The position numbers were made by a program, and so were the translations under genes. Shown piece after piece: positions 63,800 to 64,000 of a DNA stretch of 64,000 nucleotides. The stretch comes from Methanobacterium sp. (GTDB lineage Archaea; Methanobacteriota; Methanobacteria; Methanobacteriales; Methanobacteriaceae). The notes below the pieces were generated by a model. That model made no database searches. It was not told the origin of the DNA and saw only the letters and a list, made by a program, of their open reading frames with translations. How positions within the stretch are numbered: the first letter of the stretch is position 1; the number at the start of each line of letters is the position of its first letter. The stretch is from positions 186,001 through 250,000 of the forward strand of contig NZ_JBCFBO010000001.1 of the NCBI RefSeq assembly GCF_038562635.1. Reading direction: 5' to 3'.

Positions 63800-64000
63800 T
63801 TTATATTCACCATAAATTAACGATAACTTAACATTAACTAACTATACTTAAAGTATTTATTCCATAATTACACCCAAATCAGCATTTTTACAATTAACTT
63901 AGTATTACTTTTGTAATTATGGTTAAATTAACTAAAATTAAAAATTAGTTTAGAATACTAAAGAAAGTACTCTAAACGCTATCCCCCCAATAACTATGGC

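Noticed and set aside
1..64000. tRNA, rRNA or CRISPR genes
   Set aside because: No tRNA arm pattern, rRNA signature or spaced repeat was seen on reading both strands; a dedicated search could still find a short RNA gene.

Overview
The window looks like a chromosomal stretch of a mesophilic, AT-rich methanogen of the order Methanobacteriales, most likely a Methanobacterium-type archaeon. This rests on archaeal information genes (TATA-box-binding protein, type II methionine aminopeptidase, an archaeal Lhr-type helicase, a small TRAM protein), an F420H2-oxidase-type FprA flavoprotein, archaeal TATA-like boxes, and ribosome binding sites of the GGAGG or GGTGAT type. No tRNA, rRNA, CRISPR array or intact insertion sequence was seen. 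Taxon and function calls come from reading the sequence and recalling families; no search was run.

Layout. 1-6.0 kb: a flavodoxin-fold reductase (cut by the window edge), an ExoD-family membrane protein, a small secreted protein, a 1.2 kb gap with nested inverted repeats, a DJ-1/PfpI protein, a receiver-PAS protein and an RNase H-like nuclease. 6.3-10.0 kb: two AbrB-type regulators with duplicated promoter/operator blocks, a truncated DUF362-ferredoxin fragment, an MBL-fold hydrolase and two tandem TauE/SafE anion exporters. 11.3-13.7 kb: a PadR regulator with a palindromic operator and a DHA2-type efflux pump. 14-25 kb: map, TRAM, several small lineage proteins, an Lhr-type helicase with a metallophosphoesterase, and a HEAT-repeat protein. 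25.4-33.5 kb: MsrB, nitrilase, response regulator, glutaredoxin, membrane-anchored M14-like protein, a second efflux pump, an orphan solute-binding protein, a cytosine-deaminase-like enzyme and MinD.

33.5-39.8 kb is the strangest part: a compact hairpin with its own TATA-like box, a five-copy tandem repeat of 88-92 bp carrying TATA-like boxes directly before tbp, two single-domain response regulators, and two dense arrays of triloop hairpins flanking a zinc-ribbon microgene. 39.9-50.9 kb holds a MetX-like hydrolase, two phosphoesterase-type proteins, a DUF6884-like protein, a ZIP transporter, FprA, a histidine kinase and a UbiA prenyltransferase. 51-64 kb holds a decayed amino-acid permease, a GAF/PAS/HTH regulator sharing palindromes with a DUF169 / TusA-DsrE / membrane-protein operon, a cyclo-ligase-type gene with hairpin sequence inside its reading frame, YjbQ, a five-PAS protein that has lost kinase function, and a pair of anchored paralogs sharing an identical 161 bp tract.

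Themes. Oxidative and sulfur stress handling recurs (MsrB, FprA, DJ-1, glutaredoxin, TusA/DsrE, TauE/SafE). Signalling parts are scattered and largely uncoupled from outputs. Short duplications and palindromic elements are frequent between genes. The best candidates for something undescribed are the triloop-hairpin element family, including its in-frame insertion in a protein, and the TATA-box repeat array at tbp.
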